A DNA stretch of 64,000 nt, taken from NCBI RefSeq assembly GCF_017741815.1, contig NZ_JAGHMF010000027.1, positions 62,001 to 126,000 on the forward strand. Reading direction: 5' to 3'. Under the pieces are notes generated by a model. That model worked only from the letters and a program-made list of their open reading frames with translations, was not told the origin of the DNA and did no database searches. Positions 17,831 through 25,922 of this stretch are shown here, piece by piece. The position numbers and the translations under genes were made by a program. This DNA comes from Rhizobium sp. 16-488-2b (GTDB taxonomy: Bacteria > Pseudomonadota > Alphaproteobacteria > Rhizobiales > Rhizobiaceae). How positions within the stretch are numbered: the first letter of the stretch is position 1; the number at the start of each line of letters is the position of its first letter.

Positions 17831-18742
17831 ATGTCTTTGCTCTGCTCCTTGATGATTGTGATTGGAATCGGATTGCTTGTTGCGGCCGTGCCGTCCCTGT
17901 CTTCTATTTTACGCACGTTGAACCAGGGTCGGATGCGCCGGGGCTGGTACAGCCTGCGGGCGCTTATCTTTCTATTCCTCATAGGCTATGCCTGTTTTGG
18001 CGTTCTCGCGGTTAACTCGCGAGCAGCAATGACGGAGTTGGTTGTTTCGACCATTTTGATGGCCGGCGGCGCCTTTGTTTTGATTGTGTCGCGTCTGTCC
18101 GATTTCACCACCAAGGATATCGTGCGGATCGCCGCTCTTGAACGCGACGTCATGCGCGATCCGTTGACCGGCGCATTCAACCGACGCTATCTCGACCACA
18201 AGCTCGACGAAGAAATCAACAGGTCCCGACGCTTAAGCCGGCCGCTCTCGGCGTTGATCCTGGACCTCGATCACTTCAAGCATATCAACGACACCTACGG
18301 ACATCCGACCGGTGATGAGCTTCTACGGCACGTTTGTATGTTGATCGACAGCCATCTCCAGACAATGGGAACGGTCGTTCGCTATGGCGGTGAGGAGTTT
18401 GTCGTGGTCGCGCCTGATCACGACATCAATGCTGCCGATGCTCTCGGCAACAGGATGCTGCGCCATATCGCAGATCGGCCACTAATTTTATCGGACGGAA
18501 CTAAGCTTACCGTGACCGCAAGCGTAGGCGCGGCCGAGTTCGACCACAATGATACGCCCGCGGAACTGCTCTTGAGAGCCGATGAAGCGCTATACGTGGC
18601 GAAGCGGAACGGCCGCAACCAGCTTCGGACCGCGACTCGAAGACAAGTCGTAACAGCGGCCCTAGAGCCCCCGCTTTGTCCTTTTCCTAGAGGACCTGAC
18701 GGTCTCGCCACCATGGATGAGAGATCGAGGCAGCAGTTTTAG
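17831..18742 (+). CDS. Membrane-anchored diguanylate cyclase (GGDEF domain)
   Basis: 303 aa. The N-terminus has about three hydrophobic helices (residues 4-25, 43-62 and 68-90), and a GGDEF domain follows (about 105-275). The active-site signature is GGEEF at 186-190, a catalytically competent variant; substrate-binding DLDHFKHINDTYGH is present. The allosteric I-site (RxxD five residues before GGEEF) is not there, so product inhibition is probably absent. It should make cyclic di-GMP at the inner membrane. The gene stands alone, upstream of an IS5 element. Confidence 0.9.
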   Translation: MSLLCSLMIVIGIGLLVAAVPSLSSILRTLNQGRMRRGWYSLRALIFLFLIGYACFGVLAVNSRAAMTELVVSTILMAGGAFVLIVSRLSDFTTKDIVRIAALERDVMRDPLTGAFNRRYLDHKLDEEINRSRRLSRPLSALILDLDHFKHINDTYGHPTGDELLRHVCMLIDSHLQTMGTVVRYGGEEFVVVAPDHDINAADALGNRMLRHIADRPLILSDGTKLTVTASVGAAEFDHNDTPAELLLRADEALYVAKRNGRNQLRTATRRQVVTAALEPPLCPFPRGPDGLATMDERSRQQF

Positions 18743-19542
18743 TGCATCATAAATGCGGTGCAGATGCCCCTCGCTTGAACCGATTAACGAGGGCGTGGTG
18801 ACGATTTAACGATTTGGGATTCCCGGGGCGGACCAAATCAGGTTCAAGGCTAGTTTTGAAGATTGGCCATGGATTGCGATGCGCTTCGGGATGATCGGTG
18901 GGAACAGATCAAAAGATTTGTGCCCGGCGGCACGAAAGGCAAGCGCAGTCCGCGCACGAACAACCGTCGATTCCTGGACGCGCTGTTGTGGATCGCCCGC
19001 TCCGGTGGTCGCTGGCGTGATCTGCCAGAACGGCTCGGCCATTACCGCTAGGTGAAACGACGTTATTACCGCTGGATCGAAATGGGCGTCCTTGACGAGA
19101 TGCTTTCGGTTTTGGCCCGCGAAGCCGACCTCGAACGGCTGATGATCGACAGTACCGTCGTGTGGGCGCATCAGCATGCGGCAGGCGCGCGCAAAGTCAA
19201 AGGGGGCAGATGCCCAGGGCCTGGGTCGGTCTCGGGGCGGGTTGAGCACCAAAATCCACGCCGCCACCGAGGCGCTCGGGCTTCCAGTCCGTTTGATCGC
19301 CAGCCCGGGGCAGCGCAACGACATCGCCTTTGCCCATGATCTCGTCGAGGGCTTCGACGCCGACGCCACCATCCCCGACAAGGGATATGACGCAGATCAT
19401 CTCGTCGACAGGGCCGACAAGGCCGGAATTGACGTCGTCATCCCACCCAAGCGCAAAGTCCTGCGCCCTTACGACGCCGATCTCGACAAGGAGCGCAACA
19501 AGACCGAACGCTTCTTCAACAAGCTTAAACAGTTTTGGCGCG

Positions 19543-19550
19543 TTGCAACC
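19543..19550. repeat. Left copy of the IS21 target-site duplication
   Basis: TTGCAACC directly precedes the IS21 left end and is repeated at 22149-22156. Both copies lie in the IS5 transposase gene. Confidence 0.85.
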
Positions 19551-19640
19551 TGCCGATTCCGATGAAGCCGCCCCATTGTTCCGAGATGATTGCGCCCCCG
19601 GATTCCGGGATGATCTCGCCCCCCGTTTCAGGGGTCTGCA
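19551..19640. repeat. IS21 left terminal repeat array
   Basis: Three degenerate copies of a TTCCGAGATGATTGCGCCCC-like unit follow the terminal TGCCGATTCC. They sit 36 bp or more beyond the istB stop. Confidence 0.75.
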
Positions 19641-19675
19641 GGCAATAATTGTTGTCAGTTCGTTCGAGTGATGTG

Positions 19676-20413
19676 TCAAGCTTTGCGCGGCAGATTTCGT
19701 CGTAGGCTTTCTCCGCTGAGTTCGATGCGGTGGGCATTGTGGACGAGACGATCCAGGATGGCGTCGGCATAGGTGGGATCACCGATGACACCGTGCCAGG
19801 CGGATACGGGGAGTTGGCTGGTGATGATCGTCGAGCGCCGGCCGTAACGGTCCTCGAGGATTTCAAGCAGATCGTGACGGGCCTGTTCGTTGAGTGGCTC
19901 GAGGCCCCAATCGTCCAGGATCAGGAGCTGAACGTGGCCCAGGGTGCGTTGTAGGCGAGCGTATCTACCGTCGCCGCGGGCGAGCGCGAGCTGGGCAAAG
20001 AGCCTTGGGACACGCTGATAGAGAACAGAACGGTCGTCACGGCAAGCCTTGTGGCCAAGGGCACATGCCAACCAGCTCTTTCCGACACCCGAGGGACCGC
20101 AGATAGCGAGATTGTCGTGAGCGCCGATCCAGTCGCCCCCGAGCAGTTTCATGAAGAGCGCACGGTCGAGACCGCGTTCGGCGCGATAATCGACATCTTC
20201 CGGGGTGGCCTGATGACGAAGCTTGGCGAACCTAAGACGCGCCGCAAGCTTGCGGTCGTAACGGGAGCTCCATTCCCGCTCGAGCAGCAGTCCGAGCCAT
20301 TCGGCATGAGAGAGATGTTCGGCCTCGCCGTTGGCGACGAGTTCGCCGAAGGCTTTGGCCATGCCGGCCAGGCCCATGGCGTTCAGTCTATCAAGTGTTG
20401 GATGAGCAAGCAT
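19676..20413 (-). CDS. istB: IS21 transposition helper ATPase IstB
   Basis: 245 aa AAA+ protein of the IstB/DnaC family: Walker A GPSGVGKSW, Walker B LLILDDWG, and an arginine-rich C-terminus. IstB assembles on DNA and directs target-site selection by the IstA transposase. It starts 12 bp after the istA stop, so the two are co-expressed. Full length; no damage seen. Confidence 0.95.
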   Translation of the reverse strand: MLAHPTLDRLNAMGLAGMAKAFGELVANGEAEHLSHAEWLGLLLEREWSSRYDRKLAARLRFAKLRHQATPEDVDYRAERGLDRALFMKLLGGDWIGAHDNLAICGPSGVGKSWLACALGHKACRDDRSVLYQRVPRLFAQLALARGDGRYARLQRTLGHVQLLILDDWGLEPLNEQARHDLLEILEDRYGRRSTIITSQLPVSAWHGVIGDPTYADAILDRLVHNAHRIELSGESLRRNLPRKA

Positions 20414-20425
20414 TCTTCGTTCTCC

Positions 20426-21976
20426 TTAGTGGTAATAGCGAGGTCCGCGGATGTTCTCGTGGTGGATCGGTTCGTGCGAGGCGGCTCCTTTCGTGTCCGC
20501 TGTTCGGTCGAGGCGATTGTCGAGGATGGAGCGCACCGAGCCATAGGTCCGGGCCCCGATCTCCAGCGCGCGGGCGCAGGCTGCATTGACCCTGTCGCGG
20601 CCGAAGCTCTTGTTAAGGCGGATAATGCCGAGGCAGGCGCGAAAGCCCTGCTCGGGATGCGGCCGGTCGGCAAGGATGCGCTCGCACAACAGCTCGACAT
20701 CCGGCCCCATGGCAGAGGCTTCGCGCCGAATGCGTTCGATCGTCCAGTCGGCAAACCGACGATGCGCCGAGGGCATATGATCGGGGATGGTCGTGTGCTT
20801 GCCGTTGCCGCTCGAGCGGCGGTGCGCGGCAATCCGCTCGCCCTTGTGGAATATCTCGATCGTATTGGCGGTGATGCGCGCCTCGACCTGCTCGCGGGCG
20901 AAGCGATAGGGAACGGAGTAATAATGCCGTTCGATCTCGACGTGGTAATCCAGTCCAGCGCGCCGGATACGCCATTCGGCGAAGACATAGCGCTCGACAG
21001 GCAATGGCCGCAGAGCCGGACGATCGAGTTCCTCAAACAATTGACGCCGCGTGCAATTGACCCGACGCAAGACCCTGATGTCGTTGAGGTCACGGAGCAA
21101 TTCCATGATCGCGGCATTGACCTCGGCGAGACTGTAAAAGACGCGATGGCGCAGCCGGCCCAGCAGCCAGCGCTCGACGATACGAACCGCGGCCTCCACT
21201 TTCGCCTTGTCGCGCGGCCGCCGCGGCCGTGTCGGAAGGACCGCGCTCCCGTAGTGCGCCGCCATGGCACAATAGGTCCTGTTGACCTGAGGATCGAAGT
21301 GGCAGGCCTTGATGATCGCCACCTTGGCATTGTCAGGGACCAGAAGGGCCGGCGAACCGCCGAAGAACTCCAGCGCCTGAACATGGCATTCGATCCAGTC
21401 CGGAAGCGTCTCTGTCCAGCGCGCCTGCGCATAAGACAGGCTGGACGCTCCCAAAACCGCGACGAACAGGTGCGCCTGCCGCGTCTTGCCCGACAGCCGA
21501 TCAACGACGACTGTAACCGTGTCGCCCGCATAATCGACGAACAGCTTGTCGCCGCTTGCATGCTCCTGCCGCATCGTCACTGGCAGCTTCAGTGCCCAGC
21601 CGCGGTAAAGGTCACAATACCGGCTGTAGCGATACCCGTCCGGATAGCGGCCGATATATTCGTCCCAGAGGATTTGTAGTGTCACGTGCTTGCGCTTGAG
21701 CTCGCGATGGACCTCGGCCCAGTTCGGCTCGGGGGCCCGGCGATGACCCGTCTTCGTCCCGGCCGCCTTGTAGAGCGCCGCCTCCAGGACGGCATCGCTC
21801 ACGTCGTCATCCAACGGCCACGAAAGCCCCGCAGCCGTCGCTCGCCGCAGGGTCTCGCGCACCGTCGACGGTGCTGCCCCGACCCGAACCGCGATCGATT
21901 TGTGGCCCAGTCCTTGCTCGGCTCGATATCTCAGTATCTCGCGGACACGCCGCATCTCTAGTCTCTCCGCAGGCAT
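20426..21976 (-). CDS. istA: IS21 transposase IstA
   Basis: 516 aa with an N-terminal helix-turn-helix (about residues 5-45, GHKSIAVRVGAAPSTVRETL), an RNase H-like DDE core (Asp in FVDYAGDT, Asp in VPDNAKVA, Glu in KAKVEAAV) and the C-terminal beta-barrel usual for IstA. It binds the multiple terminal repeats and cuts and joins the ends. The frame is intact and the start follows the right-end repeats, supporting an active element. Confidence 0.95.
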   Translation of the reverse strand: MPAERLEMRRVREILRYRAEQGLGHKSIAVRVGAAPSTVRETLRRATAAGLSWPLDDDVSDAVLEAALYKAAGTKTGHRRAPEPNWAEVHRELKRKHVTLQILWDEYIGRYPDGYRYSRYCDLYRGWALKLPVTMRQEHASGDKLFVDYAGDTVTVVVDRLSGKTRQAHLFVAVLGASSLSYAQARWTETLPDWIECHVQALEFFGGSPALLVPDNAKVAIIKACHFDPQVNRTYCAMAAHYGSAVLPTRPRRPRDKAKVEAAVRIVERWLLGRLRHRVFYSLAEVNAAIMELLRDLNDIRVLRRVNCTRRQLFEELDRPALRPLPVERYVFAEWRIRRAGLDYHVEIERHYYSVPYRFAREQVEARITANTIEIFHKGERIAAHRRSSGNGKHTTIPDHMPSAHRRFADWTIERIRREASAMGPDVELLCERILADRPHPEQGFRACLGIIRLNKSFGRDRVNAACARALEIGARTYGSVRSILDNRLDRTADTKGAASHEPIHHENIRGPRYYH

Positions 21977-22040
21977 ACCGTTCCTTCCTCGTCACCATCG
22001 ACGGAAGGAACTTCACACCGGCAGAACACCCACGCCACAC

Positions 22041-22148
22041 CCCGTCCGAAGGGGGCGGCATCATCTCGGAACGAGGGGGCGACTAATTCTCGGAATCGGG
22101 GGGCGAGATCATTTCGGAATCAGGGGGCGGATTGCCTCGGAATTTGCA
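22041..22148. repeat. IS21 right terminal repeat array
   Basis: Four degenerate copies of an (A/T)TTCCGAGATGAT(C/G)(C/T)CGCCCCC-like unit, read inward from the terminal TGCAAATTCCGA. The promoter for istA should lie within or next to it. A close relative of this end occurs alone at 37655-37755. Confidence 0.75.
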
Positions 22149-22156
22149 TTGCAACC
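22149..22156. repeat. Right copy of the IS21 target-site duplication
   Basis: Second TTGCAACC copy, directly after the terminal CA of the IS21 right end. Confidence 0.85.
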
Positions 22157-22241
22157 AGATACGACAAGCTCGTCGCCAACTTCATGGGCTTCGTCAAACT
22201 CGCCGCTATCGCAATCTGGCTCTAATAGTTAAATCTTCACT

Positions 22242-22361
22242 GCGGATCGGAAGCATGCCTTCAAGGATACGCAGGCGCAGCTTCGCTTGGACGAAGACCC
22301 CTATCTCGTCGTGACCGGCAATTTCCTTCAGCAGGGTGGCTTCAACGCGACAAGCAACTAA
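22242..22361 (+). pseudogene. Possible 3' remnant of an unidentified gene
   Basis: Immediately right of the IS5 end, a plus-strand frame reads DRKHAFKDTQAQLRLDEDP and ends VVTGNFLQQGGFNATSN before a TAA at 22359-22361. It has no start of its own, and the left side of the IS5 element shows no matching 5' part, so it may be the tail of a gene lost to rearrangement. I do not recognise the family. The following 22362-22845 stretch holds no supported gene. Confidence 0.3.
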
Positions 22362-22845
22362 GCAAGTGCCACTGCGGCAATTGCTCCATAATGCCGCAAT
22401 AGCCACGAGCGCCAGTCGTTTGACAAAAGCAACCTGTTGCCTCCGTTCTCAACGTCGTTCACCTATGTCTAGCTGTTTGTTCTGGGTTTTGAGCCAGTTT
22501 TTAAGATTCTATCCAAATTGCGCAGGCAACTTCGGCCGCGTTTCGGTGTCAGCATCCTTTGTTAACTTCTCGCCACGCCTTAATGGCTCCGGTTCTTCGA
22601 GCAATGTCTCGATGCGCTGGCTGAGCTTCGGCGCCGCTGCCGAACTCGTCGCTCCACGAATGAATTGTGGCGCTTTCCCCGATGCCCATAAATGCACGAC
22701 GTCTTGATGCTGCTCTCGAGGGGCAGCCGGGCGGGCTTGCTTCCAACGACTGAGGTAAATGCATGATCTCGAGCAGCCTGCTGGTTATTGGCATGCGAGC
22801 GGTCGACGCAATCGGGTTGTCGATCATGCAGGCCGGAGCACTGAA

Positions 22846-24816
22846 ATGAGCGGCACCGGCATGAGCACGTTGTTGAAGATCGTCTTCAGGCCGAAGGTGA
22901 AGCGGAAAACACGCCATACGCTGGCGTCGCGGGCGCTGCGGCTTGCGGCACTGCGTATCGCGCTGGTCTGCGCCTGTGCCGGCGGCGTGTCCTATTTCAT
23001 CAATCATTCCGCGCTTGAGCGCTCGTTGCGCTCGCAGCTCTCCTTTTCGACCGAGCAGGCTCTGCAGCGCGAGTCGCTGCCCTTCCGCGAAGTGAAGGAC
23101 CTCCAAAAGAATTTCCTTGCCGAATTCAGCAGGATCTACGCGATACCGGAAGCCCGGCAATCCTTGGCACGGAATTTCGATGATATTTTCTATCGCCACG
23201 AGGACGGATCCTACACCCAGCGTCCCGGATTGTTTGAAGGCGAGCCTTTGCCCGACGGGCGCAGATTTCCCAACATGTCGGCGACCTACGCGCCCGACGT
23301 GACGCCGGATGAGGACGTGAAAACGCGGTTTGCGCTGTCTTACCTGCTCTCTTACCAATTCGGTTCTGCCACCAAGGGCCGCCTCTTCAATTTCTACGGC
23401 GTGGTTCCGGAAAAAGGCTTCCCGATTTATCAGGCTGCCGACATCGCCAAGGTTTTCAAATATGAAGGCCCGGATGCACTGAAGCTCGAGACTTTCGAAT
23501 TTTTCTCCCGCGGCTTCGGGGGGCCTCAAAACGATACGTTCTTTACGCGCATCTATTGGGATCCCTCCAACAATGCATGGATGACGACGATCGCGACGCC
23601 CGGTGCGCCAGACGTTTCAGGCAAGCATCGCATCATGGCCTGCGTCGACGTGCTGCTCGACGATCTGATGAAACGAACTGCAAATCCGACGCTGCCGGGC
23701 GCACGCGCGACGATCTTTGCGGCCGATGATCAGGGAACCCTGATCTTCGACGGCAAATACGCCGATGCGATCACCGCCAGCGCCGGCGAAGCCTCGATTT
23801 CCTCCCTTGAAATTGCCGACTACCAGCCATTGCTGAAGGCAAGCCGGTCGATCGGAGCGGGTTCGGTGTCGCTCGTCGACAGCGCCAGCGAAATTACCGC
23901 GGTCGGCCGGATTCCGGATACGCCCTGGGTGCTTGCCGTCCACTATCCGAAATCTCTCATGCGGCCCGCCGTCCTCACCAATCTCGGGATCGTCATCGCG
24001 CTCGGGCTGCTTACCCTGTTCGTCGAACTCTTCATCCTCCGTTCGATCCTGCAAAAGCAGGTCGCCGAACCGCTGGTGCGATTGATCCACGCCACGCAGC
24101 TGGTCGGCCGCTCCGGCGTTACCGTTGCCAACGACGCCCTGCCCACGCACTCCGACGACGAGATCGGCGAGCTTGCCCGCGATTTTGCGTCGATGGCCGC
24201 GCGCGTTCACGCAGCCCATGAAGCGCTTGAGGGAAAGATACGGGATCGAACGTCAGAGCTGGAGCGGCTCAATCAGAAGCTCGTGACCATCAGCCAGACG
24301 GACGAGATGACGGGCGTCGCCAACCGCCGCCGCTTCGACGCCGTTCTCGCAAGCGAACTCGCAGCGTTTGGGCAAGGTCAGGACCTGCTGATGCTTGCCA
24401 TGGTGGATGCCGATTGGTTCAAAGGCTACAACGACCGATACGGCCATCCGGCGGGAGACGCCTGCCTGAAGGAAATCGCCGGGGTGCTGGAACGCAATAC
24501 GCGCAGCCAGCAGGATCTCGTTGCCCGCTATGGCGGAGAGGAATTCGCCATCATTGCGCGGATCGCCTCAGCCAGGAACGCGCCTGCCATCGGACAGGCT
24601 CTGTGTTCGGCAATGGCGGCCGTCAAGCTGCCGCATGAGGGATCGCCTTTCGGGCACGTGACGCTCAGCGTCGGCATTGCGCTGGCGGCGCCGGATGAGA
24701 ATATCTCTCCGGAAGCGCTTTTGCTCGAAGCCGATCGCGCGCTCTATCGCGCCAAGCAGGCAGGGCGAAATCAAGCCGTCGTTGCCGACACACAGATGCA
24801 GCAGCTGGACGCCTGA
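22846..24816 (+). CDS. Diguanylate cyclase with periplasmic sensor, HAMP and GGDEF domains
   Basis: 656 aa from the ATG at 22846 (GGAG 8 bp upstream). An N-terminal basic segment is followed by a transmembrane helix (about residues 35-55), a large periplasmic Cache-like sensor (to about 370), a second helix (about 378-398), a HAMP linker (about 400-455) and a GGDEF domain (about 485-645). The signature is GGEEF at 563-567, preceded by VDADWFKGYNDRYGH. The inhibitory RxxD motif is not in canonical register (RSQQD), so feedback inhibition is doubtful. It probably makes cyclic di-GMP in response to an extracellular signal. It lies alone between IS remnants. Confidence 0.9.
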   Translation: MSGTGMSTLLKIVFRPKVKRKTRHTLASRALRLAALRIALVCACAGGVSYFINHSALERSLRSQLSFSTEQALQRESLPFREVKDLQKNFLAEFSRIYAIPEARQSLARNFDDIFYRHEDGSYTQRPGLFEGEPLPDGRRFPNMSATYAPDVTPDEDVKTRFALSYLLSYQFGSATKGRLFNFYGVVPEKGFPIYQAADIAKVFKYEGPDALKLETFEFFSRGFGGPQNDTFFTRIYWDPSNNAWMTTIATPGAPDVSGKHRIMACVDVLLDDLMKRTANPTLPGARATIFAADDQGTLIFDGKYADAITASAGEASISSLEIADYQPLLKASRSIGAGSVSLVDSASEITAVGRIPDTPWVLAVHYPKSLMRPAVLTNLGIVIALGLLTLFVELFILRSILQKQVAEPLVRLIHATQLVGRSGVTVANDALPTHSDDEIGELARDFASMAARVHAAHEALEGKIRDRTSELERLNQKLVTISQTDEMTGVANRRRFDAVLASELAAFGQGQDLLMLAMVDADWFKGYNDRYGHPAGDACLKEIAGVLERNTRSQQDLVARYGGEEFAIIARIASARNAPAIGQALCSAMAAVKLPHEGSPFGHVTLSVGIALAAPDENISPEALLLEADRALYRAKQAGRNQAVVADTQMQQLDA

Positions 24817-24893
24817 AGCATATCGCGAAAAGTGTGCGGCGGCTTTTGCGGCAACCACACGGGAAAGATCGCGGTCCGCTTTAGAAAATTCTA

Positions 24894-25270
24894 GGCTGTG
24901 GTGACAATTTAATCATTTGAGCCAGAGCATGATGGCGGCGATCTTGATGAATCCCATGAAGTTGGGCGGCGATTTTGTCGTAGCGCGTTGCGATTCGGCG
25001 CCATTGCTTGAGCTTTGCAAAGAAGCTCTCGACGCCCCAGCGGGCCTTATAGGCGATGCGGTCGTAGCAGTGCTGATATTTTCGATGACGGCGCGGTGGA
25101 ATGACCGGTTCGCTACCCTGTTCAAGGATAATGTCATGCAGGCTATCGGCGCCATAGGCGCGGTCGGTGAGCACATGCTTGGCCGACAGCCCCCTGACGA
25201 CGTCGCAGGCAGAAGCCAGATCGTACTGCTGGCCGGGTCCAGGTGAAAGCGCACCGGCAGGCCGAGCTGC
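24894..25270 (-). pseudogene. IS5-family transposase fragment (3' half)
   Basis: The minus strand encodes the C-terminal half of an IS427-like transposase: LGLPVRFHL, then (in another frame) LTDRAYGADSLHDIIL, YKARWGVESFFAKLKQWRR and IATRYDKIAA, and finally (third frame) NFMGFIKIAAIMLWLK with a stop. At least two frameshifts, one from an extra C near 24955, and loss of the N-terminal half make it dead. The GGCTGTGGTGACAATTTAA at 24894 is the terminal repeat and resembles the end of the 18.8-kb element. Confidence 0.8.
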
Positions 25271-25672
25271 ATCCAGTGCGGATATCCAGTGGCTGCGCCC
25301 TCTATCCTAAAGCTGCAACATTTCGGCTTATCTGCTACCCAGCTACTAGCTGATTAAATACGAGTTTACGATTGACCCCAATTTTGGGTCTGATCGAAAA
25401 GGCGGGTGACGCCAGGGCTGGCAGGATGTCGGATTTCGATACGATTGAGGCAGATGCCCAGTCGATGTCTCCCTTCTACGCCATCGAGGACACGTTGCCA
25501 GCTTACTCTCCCAACGACCATACGAGTTCTTGCCCGCAATAACTCCGCTGGAGGCTGCGCCAGATTCCATGAAGTATGCTCAACATTGAGATCGAACGCT
25601 GAAGCTGTAAGCGGCGCTGGTGCGAGAAATAACAAAACCATCTATCTTCGTAATTCAGGAAGTATATCAAAA
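25271..25672. other. Intergenic region, no gene supported
   Basis: Open frames here lack family features. The frame that continues into the small ORF at 25673 is open upstream, but composition and lack of a ribosome-binding site argue against an earlier start. Confidence 0.5.
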
Positions 25673-25921
25673 ATGCCAAATATCGTATCTTTTCCCAGCG
25701 TCAGGTTCCAACAGACTTCATTCCCTCAACTTCAGGAGGCACGGGACCAGATGGTCGAGATCTTCGCTAAGCTCGAAGAGATCCGTTTGGCCATGGCATC
25801 TCTGTCCCAAGGGGGGGATTTCTCACGAGATAGGGAGGTCTCGCACGAAGAGCTGAAGTTCGATGGGGCGAGAGATCGGCCTGCAATCGTGGCGATCTGT
25901 CTTTCGGATGACGGAGCATAA
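25673..25921 (+). CDS. Small hypothetical protein upstream of the GGDEF-EAL gene
   Basis: 82 aa from the ATG at 25673 (AGGAAG about 10 bp upstream). Residues 18-45 (LQEARDQMVEIFAKLEEIRLA, in two short pieces) look like an amphipathic or coiled-coil helix. Its TAA ends one base before the ATG of the GGDEF-EAL gene, so the two are probably co-translated. No family recognised. Confidence 0.4.
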   Translation: MPNIVSFPSVRFQQTSFPQLQEARDQMVEIFAKLEEIRLAMASLSQGGDFSRDREVSHEELKFDGARDRPAIVAICLSDDGA

Positions 25922-25922
25922 G

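Larger units (their letters stand above)
19551..22148 (-). mobile_element. Complete IS21-family insertion sequence (2598 bp)
   Basis: Bounded by an 8-bp direct repeat (TTGCAACC at 19543-19550 and 22149-22156). The ends are related inverted repeats: TGCCGATTCCGA inward from the left, TGCAAATTCCGA inward from the right. Each end carries several copies of a roughly 22-bp motif (ATTCCGAGATGATCGCGCCCCC-like), as is typical for IS21 transposase-binding sites. The element encodes intact istA and istB on the minus strand and looks recently mobile. Confidence 0.93.
18869..22225 (+). pseudogene. IS5-family transposase gene, disrupted
   Basis: The N-terminal part reads from the ATG at 18869 (DDRWEQIKRFVPGG) to an in-frame TAG at 19049-19051, continues in the same frame through MIDSTVVWAHQHAAGA, and then shifts by +1 near 19200 (after an AAAGGGGG run) into the frame that encodes LSTKIHAATEALGLPV and NKTERFFNKLKQFWRVAT. 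There it is cut by the IS21 insertion. Its last 22 codons (RYDKLVANFMGFVKLAAIAIWL, stop 22223-22225, in two short pieces) lie on the far side of IS21, and joining the flanks across the target duplication restores the frame exactly. The shift might be a programmed one, as some IS427 relatives use, but the stop and the insertion make the gene dead. Confidence 0.85.
18795..22243 (+). mobile_element. IS5-family (IS427-like) element, interrupted by an IS21 element
   Basis: Left end near 18795 (GTGACGATTTAACGATT from 18798) and right end near 22240 (its inverted partner, reading inward GTGAAGATTTAACTATT) form imperfect terminal repeats. Removing the IS21 insertion and one copy of the target duplication leaves about 0.84 kb, a normal size for the IS427 group. 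Exact outer ends are uncertain by a few bases, and no clear direct repeat of the IS5 target was found. Confidence 0.75.

Noticed and set aside
19052..19565. Programmed frameshift producing an active IS5 transposase
   Set aside because: A slippery-looking AAAGGGGG exists, but an in-frame TAG upstream and the IS21 insertion downstream make a functional product impossible.
20051..21679. 542-codon plus-strand open frame across istA
   Set aside because: It is antisense to the intact istA and istB genes, has no recognisable domain, and its length follows from the GC-rich codon pattern of the real gene.
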